In this document: one piece after another, positions 24,268-33,498 of the stretch
How positions within the stretch are numbered: position 1 is the first letter of the stretch
How the letters are laid out: each line of letters opens with the position of its first letter
Position numbers and translations under genes: made by a program
Notes under the pieces: model-generated
What the model was told of the DNA's origin: nothing
Databases searched by the model: none
What the model saw: only the letters and a program-made list of their open reading frames with translations
Origin: WJKG01 sp964627305
Lineage (GTDB): Bacteria > Zixibacteria > MSB-5A5 > GN15 > FEB-12
Length of the DNA stretch: 64,000 nt
Assembly (NCBI GenBank): GCA_964627305.1
Contig: CAZVHP010000002.1
Span: forward strand, 315,631-379,630
Direction of reading: 5' to 3'

Positions 24268-26155
24268 AACCAAATCTCCGTTGGCGCCAGGCGGTCAGGG
24301 CCAGGCGCGCCTGCCGCCTGATGTCGCGTCGCCACGAGCTGGACAGTCCGGTGAGCAGCTCCTCGGTCTCCGGACTGGAATTTTCGGCAAGGGCAAGGAA
24401 GGCTGACATGCGCCGCTCCTTCAACGTGTGATTCCCAAGCGGATTGACCGGGATAATCATGGCCTTGAGGTAGCCAAGGACATCCTTGCCGCCAAGCGCC
24501 GAATATGCGATCAGGATTTGTCGTTGCTGTCCGAGGCTAAGCAACTGCGTCGTGCGGGGGTCATCAAGAATGTCGGCGAGGGCCTCGAAGGCAGAATCGC
24601 TGCGGCGGCCAAGCAGTGTCTTGAGAGCATCCCCTCGAAGACGTTCGTCCGAATCGAATACCAGTTCTCGCAACATAGCTGTGGCAGTCTTCGACAGATT
24701 ACTGCGAATGGCCACAAGGACCTCACGTCTGACTCGCAGTTCCTCATGATTGACAGCGCGCCTGATGTGCGCCAACGACTTATCGTCGCCGATTCGGCCC
24801 AGAATCATGACAGAGTTGCGCACCACAAACCAGCGCTTGTCGTACAGTGTCCTGGCGACGATGTCAATATTGTTCTTCCCTGCCGCTGCCAGAAAGTCGC
24901 ATAGAGTTTCCCGATGGTGCCGATGATTGAAGTCTCCAAGCAGGTCAGTAATGGCGCTGAGAGACTGCCAACCGAAGTTGCCAAGGTAGCGCTTCAGTTC
25001 CTCAGCGCCGATCTGGCTGTGCCTGTTTAGAGCGTCGGCAAGGTGGCGCATGCGATTCGCAGACCCGAAACCGTCGCGTACCTCAGAGATCTTCTCTGAC
25101 CACAGTTGTCGGGTGGCGGCGAGAGCCGACCGCAGTTCATCGAGGTAACCTATTAACCGGGTTGCCTGCAGCAGGTCGCCGGTCTCGATCAGGCCGGAAG
25201 TGATCTTCTCTGTGATCTTGAGTGATTCGCAGAAGCCGCCATACTCAATCTCCTGATTGAGCATCTCCTTGAGCAGAGCAACGGTGGACTCAGCCGGGTC
25301 AAAGCCGGCGTCCTGAGCAAGAAGCGCCACCACCTGACGGCGCTCCTCCTCGGAGAGGGAAATCTGATCGTTGAAGATGAGCGTCGTGTCATGAACAGGT
25401 GAAGGCTTCTGCGAACTGACCGAGCGGTCGTGAGCACCGGTCACCGTCGGAACATCAGTCAGTGACAGGCCGGCGTTGCTGTCAGCAGACCCACAAGAAG
25501 GATCAGAATCCTGCCCCGGGTCCTCGTCGTCATCTTGCGTCTCAATTTGCCCCGAGTCACCCAGATCAATCTCGTTTTGGACAATGCCTTCTCGGAACAG
25601 GTCGAGGTAACGCTGTACATCGCTGTCGACAACGTCTGGATCCGCGTCGTCGGTGGAGCGTCGGAGGTAGGCTTCGATGTCGAATTCGTCGTCGTATATC
25701 GACAGCGAAATGTCCTCCACGGTTTCGATTTCGAAGCCACCGATATTGGCTTCCCAAAGCTCCGCCGCCAGATCGCTGCTCCGCCCGGCGCTGTTGAGGT
25801 AGTCACGGAAGACATCTATGAGGCGCGAAAGATCCGAAGCAGTCATCGTTGGCATGAATGCGAAGCTGGTAATGCCGGTGTGGAAGAACAGCGCCGCCAG
25901 GGCCTCATCGCGCGAGCGGTCGAAGTAGACTACCTCATGTTCCCAGTTGAGCTTGTCGGCTTCGACCGTAATTCGGATCTCGTCGTGCTCGTCGAGCAGT
26001 GTGAGCAGATCGGTGGCCAGACGCTGCTTCAGCGTATTGGGCAGAGGATTGTTAGGCGGATAGGTGGCCACAACCTTGATGACCTTCAGCAGGTCTCGGA
26101 GAAAATGGCCTATCGCAAGGCGTTGGGCGGTATGGGTGCTGGGGCTTTCTGTCAT
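24260..26155 (-). CDS. HEAT-repeat scaffold protein paired with HD-GYP
   Basis: This 631-residue protein has an alpha-helical N-terminal domain of about 180 residues, then an acidic disordered linker (about 205-260: DDDEDPGQDSD). The C-terminal helical solenoid shows HEAT-type repeats (RWFVVRNSVMILGRIGDDKS, RRAVNHEELRVRREVLVAIR, LVFDSDERLRGDALKTLLGR). There is no enzyme motif. Such proteins act as protein-protein scaffolds. Coupled translation with the HD-GYP gene suggests that the two products bind each other, perhaps to place or gate the phosphodiesterase. Confidence 0.75.
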   Translation of the reverse strand: MTESPSTHTAQRLAIGHFLRDLLKVIKVVATYPPNNPLPNTLKQRLATDLLTLLDEHDEIRITVEADKLNWEHEVVYFDRSRDEALAALFFHTGITSFAFMPTMTASDLSRLIDVFRDYLNSAGRSSDLAAELWEANIGGFEIETVEDISLSIYDDEFDIEAYLRRSTDDADPDVVDSDVQRYLDLFREGIVQNEIDLGDSGQIETQDDDEDPGQDSDPSCGSADSNAGLSLTDVPTVTGAHDRSVSSQKPSPVHDTTLIFNDQISLSEEERRQVVALLAQDAGFDPAESTVALLKEMLNQEIEYGGFCESLKITEKITSGLIETGDLLQATRLIGYLDELRSALAATRQLWSEKISEVRDGFGSANRMRHLADALNRHSQIGAEELKRYLGNFGWQSLSAITDLLGDFNHRHHRETLCDFLAAAGKNNIDIVARTLYDKRWFVVRNSVMILGRIGDDKSLAHIRRAVNHEELRVRREVLVAIRSNLSKTATAMLRELVFDSDERLRGDALKTLLGRRSDSAFEALADILDDPRTTQLLSLGQQRQILIAYSALGGKDVLGYLKAMIIPVNPLGNHTLKERRMSAFLALAENSSPETEELLTGLSSSWRRDIRRQARLALTAWRQRRFGYE

Positions 26156-26215
26156 TGCGTAAATCCCGTCTTCACTACTGAAATCGGCAGATTCAATCGT
26201 AAGGTGAACCCCGGC

Positions 26216-26253
26216 AACAAAAAGAGACGGCCCGCCATCCCGGCAGGCCGTCT
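26216..26253 (-). terminator. Rho-independent terminator after the nucleotide-sugar dehydrogenase
   Basis: On the minus strand AGACGGCC and GGCCGTCT (26225-26232 with 26246-26253) form the stem, with an inner GCC/GGC helix, followed by CTTTTTGTT. Confidence 0.8.
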
Positions 26254-26276
26254 TAGTGAGCTATCGGACCAATCCC

Positions 26277-27617
26277 CTACAGGCGTACCACTTTGGAACG
26301 GTTGCGCGTGATCCCCTTGGTGGCATTGCGGGTATCAAAGACCATCCGGGCATTGTCAACCACCCACTGGTAATCATAGGACGAGTGATTGGTTAGGATA
26401 ATGGTGGCATCGGCTCCAGCCAGGGCAGCCTTGGACAGCTTCTGGGAGCGATGTCGGGAGGCGTTCCAGGCGATCTGGGGTACAAAGGGATCATTGTACT
26501 TGACCCTGGCTCCCTGCTTCTCGAGGAGTTGGATAACGTCAAGGGCAGGCGATTCGCGAACGTCCTTGATGTCCTTCTTATATGCAACCCCGAGAACGAA
26601 GAGATTCGACTTGTTGAGGGCGCGGCTGGCGCGCTCGTTCAGCATGCGCCCAATACGTTCCACTACGTACTCAGGCATGTGGCTGTTGATATCGCCGGCC
26701 AGCTCAATGAAGCGGGCATAGTAGTTCAGGGACTTGAGTTTCCACGACAGATAATGGGGATCGATGGGGATACAATGCCCGCCAAGACCCGGACCGGGGT
26801 AGAACGGCATGAACCCGAAGGGCTTGGTGGCGGCGGCATCAATGATCTCCCACACATCGAGTCCCAGCCGGTCGCACATGACGGCGACCTCGTTGACCAG
26901 GCCGATGTTCACCGCACGAAACGTGTTCTCCAGCAGTTTCACCATCTCGGCAGCACGAGTCGATGAGACGCTGCAGATGTTGGGAATGGTCTGTTCGTAA
27001 AACAGCTTGCCAATCGCCGTGCACGCCGGTGTGATACCGCCAACAACCCGCGGTGTGTTCTTGGTCGTGAAGGTGGCGTTTCCGGGATCAACACGCTCTG
27101 GCGAGAAGCACAAGAAGAAGTCCTGACCCGCCTTCATGTCCTTGCCTTCCAACATAGGCAGGATCAGGTCCTCGGTAGTTCCCGGATAAGTGGTGGACTC
27201 GAGCACCACGAGCGCTCCTCTGGACATGTGCTTCTTGACCCATTCCATTGCGGCCAGAATATAACTGACATCAGGATCCTTCGTCTTGGACAGAGGCGTG
27301 GGCACACAGATGGAGATGGTATTCATGCCAGCCAGTTTCCTGGGGTCGGTAGTGGCGCGGAATCTACCGGACTTGACGGCGGCGGTTACAGCAGCATCGG
27401 GGACGTCATCAATGTCCGACTTGCCCCGGTTAAGCAACTTCACCTTCTGACCAGAAATGTCAAAACCGGTCACACGAAAACCGGCGTTCACCAACTCGAT
27501 GGATAGAGGCAGGCCGACGTAGCCCAGCCCGATAACACCGGCGTTCGCCTTGCCGCCAATGATCTTGCTCTCCAGATCGCGATACGGTTTGCTCTTTGTA
27601 AATCGCTGCTTGGCCAT
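26277..27617 (-). CDS. Nucleotide-sugar 6-dehydrogenase (WbpA-like)
   Basis: This 446-residue enzyme of the UDP-glucose/GDP-mannose dehydrogenase family oxidises the C6 hydroxyl of a UDP-sugar to a carboxylate in two NAD-dependent steps. An N-terminal NAD fold (GVIGLGYVGLPLSIELVNAG), ESTTYPGTTED and CFSPERVDPGN lead to the catalytic cysteine in GPGLGGHCIPIDPHYLSWK. The PGPGLGGHCIPIDP form is that of UDP-N-acetylglucosamine/mannosamine dehydrogenases more than of UDP-glucose dehydrogenase. It is a lone gene with its own terminator, so the polysaccharide it serves is not shown. The ribosome binding site is GAGGA. Confidence 0.88.
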   Translation of the reverse strand: MAKQRFTKSKPYRDLESKIIGGKANAGVIGLGYVGLPLSIELVNAGFRVTGFDISGQKVKLLNRGKSDIDDVPDAAVTAAVKSGRFRATTDPRKLAGMNTISICVPTPLSKTKDPDVSYILAAMEWVKKHMSRGALVVLESTTYPGTTEDLILPMLEGKDMKAGQDFFLCFSPERVDPGNATFTTKNTPRVVGGITPACTAIGKLFYEQTIPNICSVSSTRAAEMVKLLENTFRAVNIGLVNEVAVMCDRLGLDVWEIIDAAATKPFGFMPFYPGPGLGGHCIPIDPHYLSWKLKSLNYYARFIELAGDINSHMPEYVVERIGRMLNERASRALNKSNLFVLGVAYKKDIKDVRESPALDVIQLLEKQGARVKYNDPFVPQIAWNASRHRSQKLSKAALAGADATIILTNHSSYDYQWVVDNARMVFDTRNATKGITRNRSKVVRL

Positions 27618-27675
27618 ATTTAGTCCTCAGTTTGTGTCAGCCGGCAACTTCCCCAGGCATGCCGCGTATGGCAGG

Positions 27676-27699
27676 CGACATCGCAGATCACCGATGTCG
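27676..27699. repeat. 24-bp interrupted palindrome in the dehydrogenase leader
   Basis: CGACATCG (27676-27683), 8 bases, CGATGTCG (27692-27699). It lies 58-82 bases upstream of the dehydrogenase ATG and is a candidate operator or mRNA hairpin. The rest of 27618-27856 shows nothing else I can name. Confidence 0.45.
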
Positions 27700-27856
27700 A
27701 GGCGGGGTCATTGTCCGGACTATATGCTTTCATAGATGGTCGACATTTTCCCCATATATGTTGAGGGGTGGCGCATTCAGTGGCTGCACCGAAGGCGAAT
27801 ATAGAGCACAGCGCACGGCCGGTCAACGGCTTTGAGTCAAAGGGACTTAGAATGTT

Positions 27857-27885
27857 TTGGCATATTTGGGGGGGCAGCGTATATT
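27857..27885 (+). promoter_or_regulatory. Sigma-70 type promoter for the TPR protein gene
   Basis: TTGGCA (27857-27862), 17 bases, TATATT (27880-27885). It matches five of six positions in both boxes. GAAGGAGA then precedes the ATG at 27915. Confidence 0.65.
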
Positions 27886-27914
27886 GGCGCGAGTAAGCGT
27901 GAAGGAGAAATGGT

Positions 27915-28883
27915 ATGAAGACAGTGTTGCTAATCGGTCTGGTGTTGTTAACGGCCGCTTTGGCACAGGCGATTGAGGCAGAACCGAGACATGAAGACGA
28001 AACCAACGTCAGAGACGTTCTGGATCGGGCGGACAGCCTGTTTGGGGTGAGAAGTTACGACAGCGCGCTGACGCTGTATTCGCTGGCGGCTGAGACCGGC
28101 GAGAGACAGGGCAATCCGGCGGTACACGTGGAAGCTCTCGTGCAGATGGCACGAGTGAGCCTGATCCAGGGGCATACGGACAAGGGGAGAGTTTTGCTGG
28201 GCCAGGCCGAGGCACACACCACAGAATCGGAGCCACTGGGCTGGTCGCGATATCTGAGCGTACGCGGGCGGTTTGAGTGGCAGGCCGGAGATCTAGTCGC
28301 GGCATCAGAGACTTTCGAGGAGATGTTCCGCTACTGTGACGTCAACGGCCTGTGGGACAGGGCTGTGGATGCCGCACAGATGATGGCGATTGTCAGTGAC
28401 ACGCCTCAGGAACAGATACGGTGGGGCAGACAGGGGATTGAGCTGGCTGAGGATTATGAAGTTATCTCGCGGCTGGGGCCGTTGTGGAACAATCTGGCGG
28501 CGACCTACTATGACGCCGAGCTGTATGATTCGGCTCTGACGGCCTATCTTCAGGCACGGGAGTACCATTGGAGGTACTCCGGCGAGAGCGGCAAACTCTG
28601 GGCTGACTACAGCGTCGGGATGACTTACCGTAAACTGCAGGAATACGACAAGGCGGCCAGTTGGCTGCGGCCGGTTCTTGCCTGGGCAGAGCGCCTCGGG
28701 GATCATGGGGCGATGGGACAGGCAAGTGAAGATCTCGGCGAAATAGCCCTCGCGCAGGGAGACAGGGAAGCCGGCATGAGCCTGCTGCGCCGTGCACGGG
28801 ATGAGTACCAGGCGGCCGGTTATGATAACTCGTGGCCAGAGGTCTGGGAACATATCAACCAGCGGCTGGCCGAGTTGCGATAG
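27915..28883 (+). CDS. Exported TPR protein
   Basis: This 322-residue protein has a signal peptide (about 1-19, cleavage near AQA) and helical TPR repeats throughout (RADSLFGVRSYDSALTLYSL, NNLAATYYDAELYDSALTAY, YDKAASWLRPVLAWAERLGD, DLGEIALAQGDREAG). The domain composition predicts a periplasmic protein-interaction scaffold. No enzyme motif is seen. It precedes a PP2C-type regulator by 76 bases, in the same orientation. Confidence 0.75.
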   Translation: MKTVLLIGLVLLTAALAQAIEAEPRHEDETNVRDVLDRADSLFGVRSYDSALTLYSLAAETGERQGNPAVHVEALVQMARVSLIQGHTDKGRVLLGQAEAHTTESEPLGWSRYLSVRGRFEWQAGDLVAASETFEEMFRYCDVNGLWDRAVDAAQMMAIVSDTPQEQIRWGRQGIELAEDYEVISRLGPLWNNLAATYYDAELYDSALTAYLQAREYHWRYSGESGKLWADYSVGMTYRKLQEYDKAASWLRPVLAWAERLGDHGAMGQASEDLGEIALAQGDREAGMSLLRRARDEYQAAGYDNSWPEVWEHINQRLAELR

Positions 28884-28959
28884 GAGAGCCCATCAGCAGC
28901 AGTTCAGCCTTGATCGCGATGCTAAGACGGTTGTATGAAAAACAGGGAATCGGACGACA

Positions 28960-30708
28960 ATGAGTGAACATTCAGGACATACACGCCTCGAGAAGCTGCT
29001 TCTGGAGGCGGCGCGGGTGTTCAATTCCACGCTCGACTACGAGGTACTCATTGAGCATGTGTTGCGGCTGGTCTTGACGGCTGCCGACTGCGAGGCGGCC
29101 CTGATCTTCCGGGTCGACCATGAGCGCACAGACATGAAGATCCGGTACATGAAAGCAGACATTGGCCGTGTCGCGACGTACCGTCGGGAGCTTGGCCAGG
29201 GGGTGCTCGACTGGGTGGCGCAGTTTCGTGAGCCCGTGGTGATCAACGACGCTGCCGGCGATCCCCGAGTGGAATACGAGAACGCGGAGCGAATGCAGAT
29301 CGACATCCGATCGTTGATCAGCATACCGCTGATCGCCAAGGGGCATATGATAGGTGTGGTGGAAGCGTTCAACAGGAACAACGGTGGTTTCACGCCGGCT
29401 GACCTGGATACGCTTATAGGGCTGAATAACCAGATCGCGGTGGCTATCGATAACGCTCACCTCTACCGATTGGCGCAGCGTGAGGCGCTCGAGAAGGATC
29501 TGCTGTATGAAGTGGGCAAGAAGCTCTCTGGCAGTCTCGATCTGGATGAACTGCTGGAGACGATCATGGATTCACTGAAGCAGGTGGTTCGGTATGACGC
29601 CGCCGGCGTCTTCCTGATCAATCCCGAAGAGAATGAAGTCGACTCCATTTATGCCAGGGGCTACGACTCTGAGGTGGATCCTCATTTGCAGTTGAAGGTG
29701 GGGCAGGGTCTGATCGGCCACGTGGCGCGGGACGGCCAGCCGGTGATTGTGCCCGATGTCTCGAAAGACGAGCGATATTTCAACTCGCGCCCTGAGACCC
29801 ACAGCGAGATCGTGGTACCCATGATGCTGGACGACAGGATCATCGGAGTGCTCAATCTGGAATCGAATCATCTCCAGGCCTTCGGCCAACATGACCTGCA
29901 ATTGATCGAGGCATTCGCCAGTCAGGCGGCAGTGTCGGTTGAGAGAGCCCGCAACCACACACGATTGCTGCAAACAAGGAAGATTGAAGAGCAACTGAAT
30001 ATTGCCCGTGAGATACAGCGAAGTTTCCTGCCCGTGGCAGATCCGGACATAGGGGACTATGACGTAGCCGGTCGCAATGTGTCGTCCGGTCAGGTCGGCG
30101 GAGACTACTTCGGGTTCATCGACATTGTTGACGGTCAGACCGGAGTCGCGATTGCCGATGTTTCCGGCAAGGGGATTCCGGCGGCGCTGATTATGGCATC
30201 ATACCGAGCCTCCCTGATCGCCGAAATCCGCAACAACTACTCGATTCGGACGATTTGCGAGAAGGTCAATCGCCTGATGTGCGAGTCGATCAAGCCGGGC
30301 AATTTCGTAACAGCAGTCTACGGCGTGCTGGATTCGGTGAACGACGTCCTGACCTTTGCGAACTGCGGCCACAATCTGCCGTTTGTGCTGCGCGCCTCAG
30401 GCGAAGTCGCGTATCTTCGGGAGGGCGGCCCCGTGATGGGTGTCGACCGAACAGCGACATACCGGGAACAGCCAATCTATCTAAAGGTGGGAGATATTGC
30501 GGTTCTGTATACTGACGGTGTTACTGAGGTATTTGACCCCGACGGGGTCGAATTCGGTCTGGAGCGCCTGATCGAGGTCGTGCGCGCCAATCGGCAGCTC
30601 ACCTCGGCGGAGATCGAGGAGGTCATCTACCGAACCGTTCACAGATTTGCAGGACCAGAGCATGTCTTCGACGACCTGACCATGCTGGTGATAAAGCGCC
30701 TGGCCTAA
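28960..30708 (+). CDS. GAF-GAF-PP2C (RsbU/SpoIIE-type) serine/threonine phosphatase
   Basis: This 582-residue cytoplasmic protein carries two GAF sensor domains (about 15-165 and 185-335), a short coiled coil and a C-terminal PP2C-like SpoIIE domain (about 360-580). The metal-binding and catalytic motifs are seen: GGDYFGF, IADVSGKGIPAALIMA, GHNLPF, LYTDGVTEVFD and DDLTMLVIK. This class normally dephosphorylates an anti-sigma-factor antagonist in partner-switching. No STAS-domain or RsbW-type partner is in the window. GAF domains suggest a small ligand or redox signal. Confidence 0.92.
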   Translation: MSEHSGHTRLEKLLLEAARVFNSTLDYEVLIEHVLRLVLTAADCEAALIFRVDHERTDMKIRYMKADIGRVATYRRELGQGVLDWVAQFREPVVINDAAGDPRVEYENAERMQIDIRSLISIPLIAKGHMIGVVEAFNRNNGGFTPADLDTLIGLNNQIAVAIDNAHLYRLAQREALEKDLLYEVGKKLSGSLDLDELLETIMDSLKQVVRYDAAGVFLINPEENEVDSIYARGYDSEVDPHLQLKVGQGLIGHVARDGQPVIVPDVSKDERYFNSRPETHSEIVVPMMLDDRIIGVLNLESNHLQAFGQHDLQLIEAFASQAAVSVERARNHTRLLQTRKIEEQLNIAREIQRSFLPVADPDIGDYDVAGRNVSSGQVGGDYFGFIDIVDGQTGVAIADVSGKGIPAALIMASYRASLIAEIRNNYSIRTICEKVNRLMCESIKPGNFVTAVYGVLDSVNDVLTFANCGHNLPFVLRASGEVAYLREGGPVMGVDRTATYREQPIYLKVGDIAVLYTDGVTEVFDPDGVEFGLERLIEVVRANRQLTSAEIEEVIYRTVHRFAGPEHVFDDLTMLVIKRLA

Positions 30709-30715
30709 AAAAGCC

Positions 30716-30744
30716 TTCGAATTTCGTCCGCCATTGCTTATCAT
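30716..30744 (+). promoter_or_regulatory. Promoter candidate for the lipoprotein gene
   Basis: TTCGAA (30716-30721), 17 bases, TATCAT (30739-30744), about 35 nt before the ribosome binding site GGAGA and the ATG at 30786. Confidence 0.35.
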
Positions 30745-30785
30745 ACAGGGGCTACGACTAATACCGATTACATGGAGACGAACTT

Positions 30786-31769
30786 ATGTGGCGATATTCA
30801 CACTTGCTCGTAGTAGTATCCGTGCTCTTTGCAATGGCCTGTTCCAGCGGTGACAATGGTGGTACGACCGGACCGGTCGATGAACGCCAGAGAATTCAGG
30901 CCTATGTCACCACCAGCGTGCCGGCCACCGACAATCCGTTCGACCAGCTCTGGGACTCGGTCGACGTGGATACGGTCCCCCTGAGACGCTCCGGCTCGAT
31001 CATCAACTCAATAGCGGCCTTGCCGACACATTGCGAGGTGCAGGTAATCCGTACCGGTGAGAGGTTGTACATCAGATGTGGCTGGAGTGACCCGGAACTC
31101 CACTTGCAAGTCAAGCCCTGGAGGGTCACTGCCACCGACGGGCGCCCGCGGTTCAGGCGGGATTCCTCAGCTTACGACTTCGGCGAAGACCAGTTGCTGA
31201 TCATGTTCGATGGAGCCCCGTTTGGGGGCTGGGACACCTGGCGCTGGATGGCGTATCGAACAGGAACAGTGGGGTTGGCTGAGGGCCTGACCTATAGGAA
31301 TGGATCGTTCACTGTTGATGCCCACACGGCGGCTATCTACCTTGACAACTTCGTTACCGAAGACAGTCTGCCGAAATACGTGTCAATCGATGGCCCCGCC
31401 TTCGTCGGCGATACGCTGTATCTGGCAGAAACATCGGTAGAGCCGGGCAGCTTCGTGAGCGGTTGGACCTTCAACCAACCGGTTCCCGGCTATGTCATTG
31501 ACAGCGCTCTCGCCCGACAGGTGAAGGCGAATCCACAAAGCCGCTGGGACATACTGGCGGCGTGGGACTATGATGCTGTCGACGGCTATCATACCGTGGT
31601 GCTTTCACGAAAACTGAATACCGGGTTTGCATCCGGTGAGGACCTCAATATGGCGGGGCTGGATTCGGTCGGCGTGCGTATCGGTATGCTCGACGATCTG
31701 CCGGACCTGATTCCGAGTAACTCCAGTCAGCAGGCGTTTACCAGTGAACTGGTAGTGAAGCTCCAGTAG
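30786..31769 (+). CDS. Putative lipoprotein of unknown function
   Basis: This 327-residue protein begins with a short hydrophobic signal (about 6-17) ending FAMACSS; the cysteine near residue 19 is a probable lipidation site, although M at -2 departs from the usual lipobox. The mature part is beta-rich with many aromatic residues (YIRCGWSDPELHLQ, GGWDTWRWMAYRTG). No family recognised. It has a strong terminator directly downstream. Confidence 0.6.
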   Translation: MWRYSHLLVVVSVLFAMACSSGDNGGTTGPVDERQRIQAYVTTSVPATDNPFDQLWDSVDVDTVPLRRSGSIINSIAALPTHCEVQVIRTGERLYIRCGWSDPELHLQVKPWRVTATDGRPRFRRDSSAYDFGEDQLLIMFDGAPFGGWDTWRWMAYRTGTVGLAEGLTYRNGSFTVDAHTAAIYLDNFVTEDSLPKYVSIDGPAFVGDTLYLAETSVEPGSFVSGWTFNQPVPGYVIDSALARQVKANPQSRWDILAAWDYDAVDGYHTVVLSRKLNTGFASGEDLNMAGLDSVGVRIGMLDDLPDLIPSNSSQQAFTSELVVKLQ

Positions 31770-31805
31770 CCGAAGCACAGCAGAAGCTGGTGATCCTGAG
31801 AATCA

Positions 31806-31834
31806 GGCGCGCTCGATCAGAGCGCGCCGTTTTT
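31806..31834 (+). terminator. Rho-independent terminator after the lipoprotein gene
   Basis: Stem GGCGCGCTC (31806-31814) with GAGCGCGCC (31820-31828), 5-nt loop, then five T residues. Confidence 0.9.
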
Positions 31835-31858
31835 CTGTACTGCGCGCCACTCCGGCTC

Positions 31859-31887
31859 TTGTGAAAGCCCGGAAAGCGGTCTATATT
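31859..31887 (+). promoter_or_regulatory. Sigma-70 type promoter for the HpaB-family gene
   Basis: TTGTGA (31859-31864), 17 bases, TATATT (31882-31887). The leader is about 38 nt. Confidence 0.6.
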
Positions 31888-31931
31888 CGATGCAAACATA
31901 TGAACCAAGGTTTGGACGAGGTATGTGACCT

Positions 31932-33392
31932 ATGGCACTGAGAACCTATGAGCAGTATCTGACGTCGCTGCAGGCAATGCGGCCGAACATCTACAAGTTC
32001 GACCGACTGATAAAGGACGTGACGACCGATCCCGCCACCCGCCGCACTGTGCGCGGCCACGGCTGGACTTACCGGCATTACGATGACGAGAAGTTCCGTG
32101 ACTTGCTGGTGGCCAAATCGCACCTGACCGGTGAGCCTGTCAGCCGATATCTGTCATTGATTGAATCGGCTGAGGACATGTGGATGAACTCGAAGATGAA
32201 ACGGGCCGCCTTCCAAATGACAGGAACGTGCACCGGCGGGCGTTGTGTCGGCTGGACGTCCCTGAATGCAATGTTCATCACAACCTATGACATCGACCAG
32301 GAGTTCGGAACCAGCTACCACCAACGCTTGCTCCATTGGCTCAAAGGTGCGCAAGAGCGCGATATAACTGTTGCGGGGGCCCTGACCGATGCCAAGGGCG
32401 ACCGCACGAAATCTCCGTCTCAGCAAGACGATGAGGATATGTTTCTGCACATTGTGGAACGTCGTGATGATGGCATTGTGGTACGGGGCGCCAAGGTTAT
32501 GATTTGCGGCGTGGCCGCGGCGAATGAGGTTTTCGTGCTGCCCGGCAGCGGCTACAAAGAGCCAGACGCCGACTACGCAGTCAGTTTTGTCATCCCGCGT
32601 GACATCGAGGGACTGACGATTGTCGAGACGCGGCATCCCTCGGATACACGAGATGAGGAGGACGGTTTCGACAATCCAGTTGCAGACGGCGGGATTACCC
32701 AGTCGTTCCTGCTGTTCGAGGACGTATTCATTCCGAATGAGCGGGTCTTCATGGCCGGTGAGTACAAGCATTCGCTCAGCGCAGTCCTGAATTTCATCGG
32801 ACCATATCGTTCGGCTATCGGGGGGTGTGTTGCCGGCCAGGGAGATATCAAGATCGGCGCGGCGGTGCTGACGGCGCGGGCCAACGGGCTGTCGGCAAAG
32901 GTCTTCCAGGACAAGATTACCCAGATGACTATCAACAATGAAACGACCTTCGGTATGGGCATCGCTGCCGCTGCAATGGGGCGCAAGCATCCCTCGGGCG
33001 GCTGGCAGTGCGATACCATGCTGTCGAACGTGAACAAGATACACGTGGCGACCCTCCCCTATCAGACCAACGTTCTGGCACAGGATATCGCTGGCGGAAT
33101 CGCCGAGACGGGGTGCATGCCTTCGTATAAGGATTTCCAGTCAAAGCAGTATGGGCATCTGATACAGAAGTACATGAAGGCGAAAGCCTCGGCCGAGTCG
33201 CGGGCCCGGGCGGCACGGCTCGTGGAGTGGGCAACGATCGGCGGTGGTGTCCCCGGTTGCATGCACGGTGGTGGTTCACCCGACGGCGCTAGGCTGGTCA
33301 TTCGCGCGGCCTCGAATCTCGAAGAGAAGGTAGCCTGCGCGAAACGACTGGCCAACATTACTGAGGATATCCCGGAGCCGGTGAAAAAGTAG
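31932..33392 (+). CDS. HpaB / 4-hydroxybutyryl-CoA dehydratase-family flavoprotein
   Basis: This 486-residue protein matches the family of 4-hydroxyphenylacetate 3-monooxygenase and 4-hydroxybutyryl-CoA dehydratase (acyl-CoA-dehydrogenase-like fold binding FAD). It has the length of the dehydratase and its C-terminal GGC motif (C299). In the Clostridium enzyme a 4Fe-4S cluster is held by C99, C103, H292 and C299. Here the first pair is C100 and C105 (CTGGRC, four residues between them), and residue 292 is tyrosine (GPYRSAIGGC). The cluster site may therefore be altered or lost and the substrate is uncertain. The gene is monocistronic; no CoA-transferase or flavin reductase adjoins it. Confidence 0.75.
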   Translation: MALRTYEQYLTSLQAMRPNIYKFDRLIKDVTTDPATRRTVRGHGWTYRHYDDEKFRDLLVAKSHLTGEPVSRYLSLIESAEDMWMNSKMKRAAFQMTGTCTGGRCVGWTSLNAMFITTYDIDQEFGTSYHQRLLHWLKGAQERDITVAGALTDAKGDRTKSPSQQDDEDMFLHIVERRDDGIVVRGAKVMICGVAAANEVFVLPGSGYKEPDADYAVSFVIPRDIEGLTIVETRHPSDTRDEEDGFDNPVADGGITQSFLLFEDVFIPNERVFMAGEYKHSLSAVLNFIGPYRSAIGGCVAGQGDIKIGAAVLTARANGLSAKVFQDKITQMTINNETTFGMGIAAAAMGRKHPSGGWQCDTMLSNVNKIHVATLPYQTNVLAQDIAGGIAETGCMPSYKDFQSKQYGHLIQKYMKAKASAESRARAARLVEWATIGGGVPGCMHGGGSPDGARLVIRAASNLEEKVACAKRLANITEDIPEPVKK

Positions 33393-33424
33393 TCAGATCG
33401 AAACACGTGGGCCCGAAACTTACC

Positions 33425-33454
33425 GCGCCACCGGCATAAGCATGTCGGTGGCGC
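33425..33454. terminator. Hairpin between convergent genes, probable weak bidirectional terminator
   Basis: A 9-bp perfect stem (GCGCCACCG at 33425-33433 with CGGTGGCGC at 33446-33454) closes a 12-nt loop. It lies between the HpaB-family gene and the convergent glycosyltransferase. T-tracts are weak on both sides. Confidence 0.55.
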
Positions 33455-33498
33455 TTCGCTGTGTTGCGGTCTCCGAAACGAGAGAAGGAGCAAAGGCG

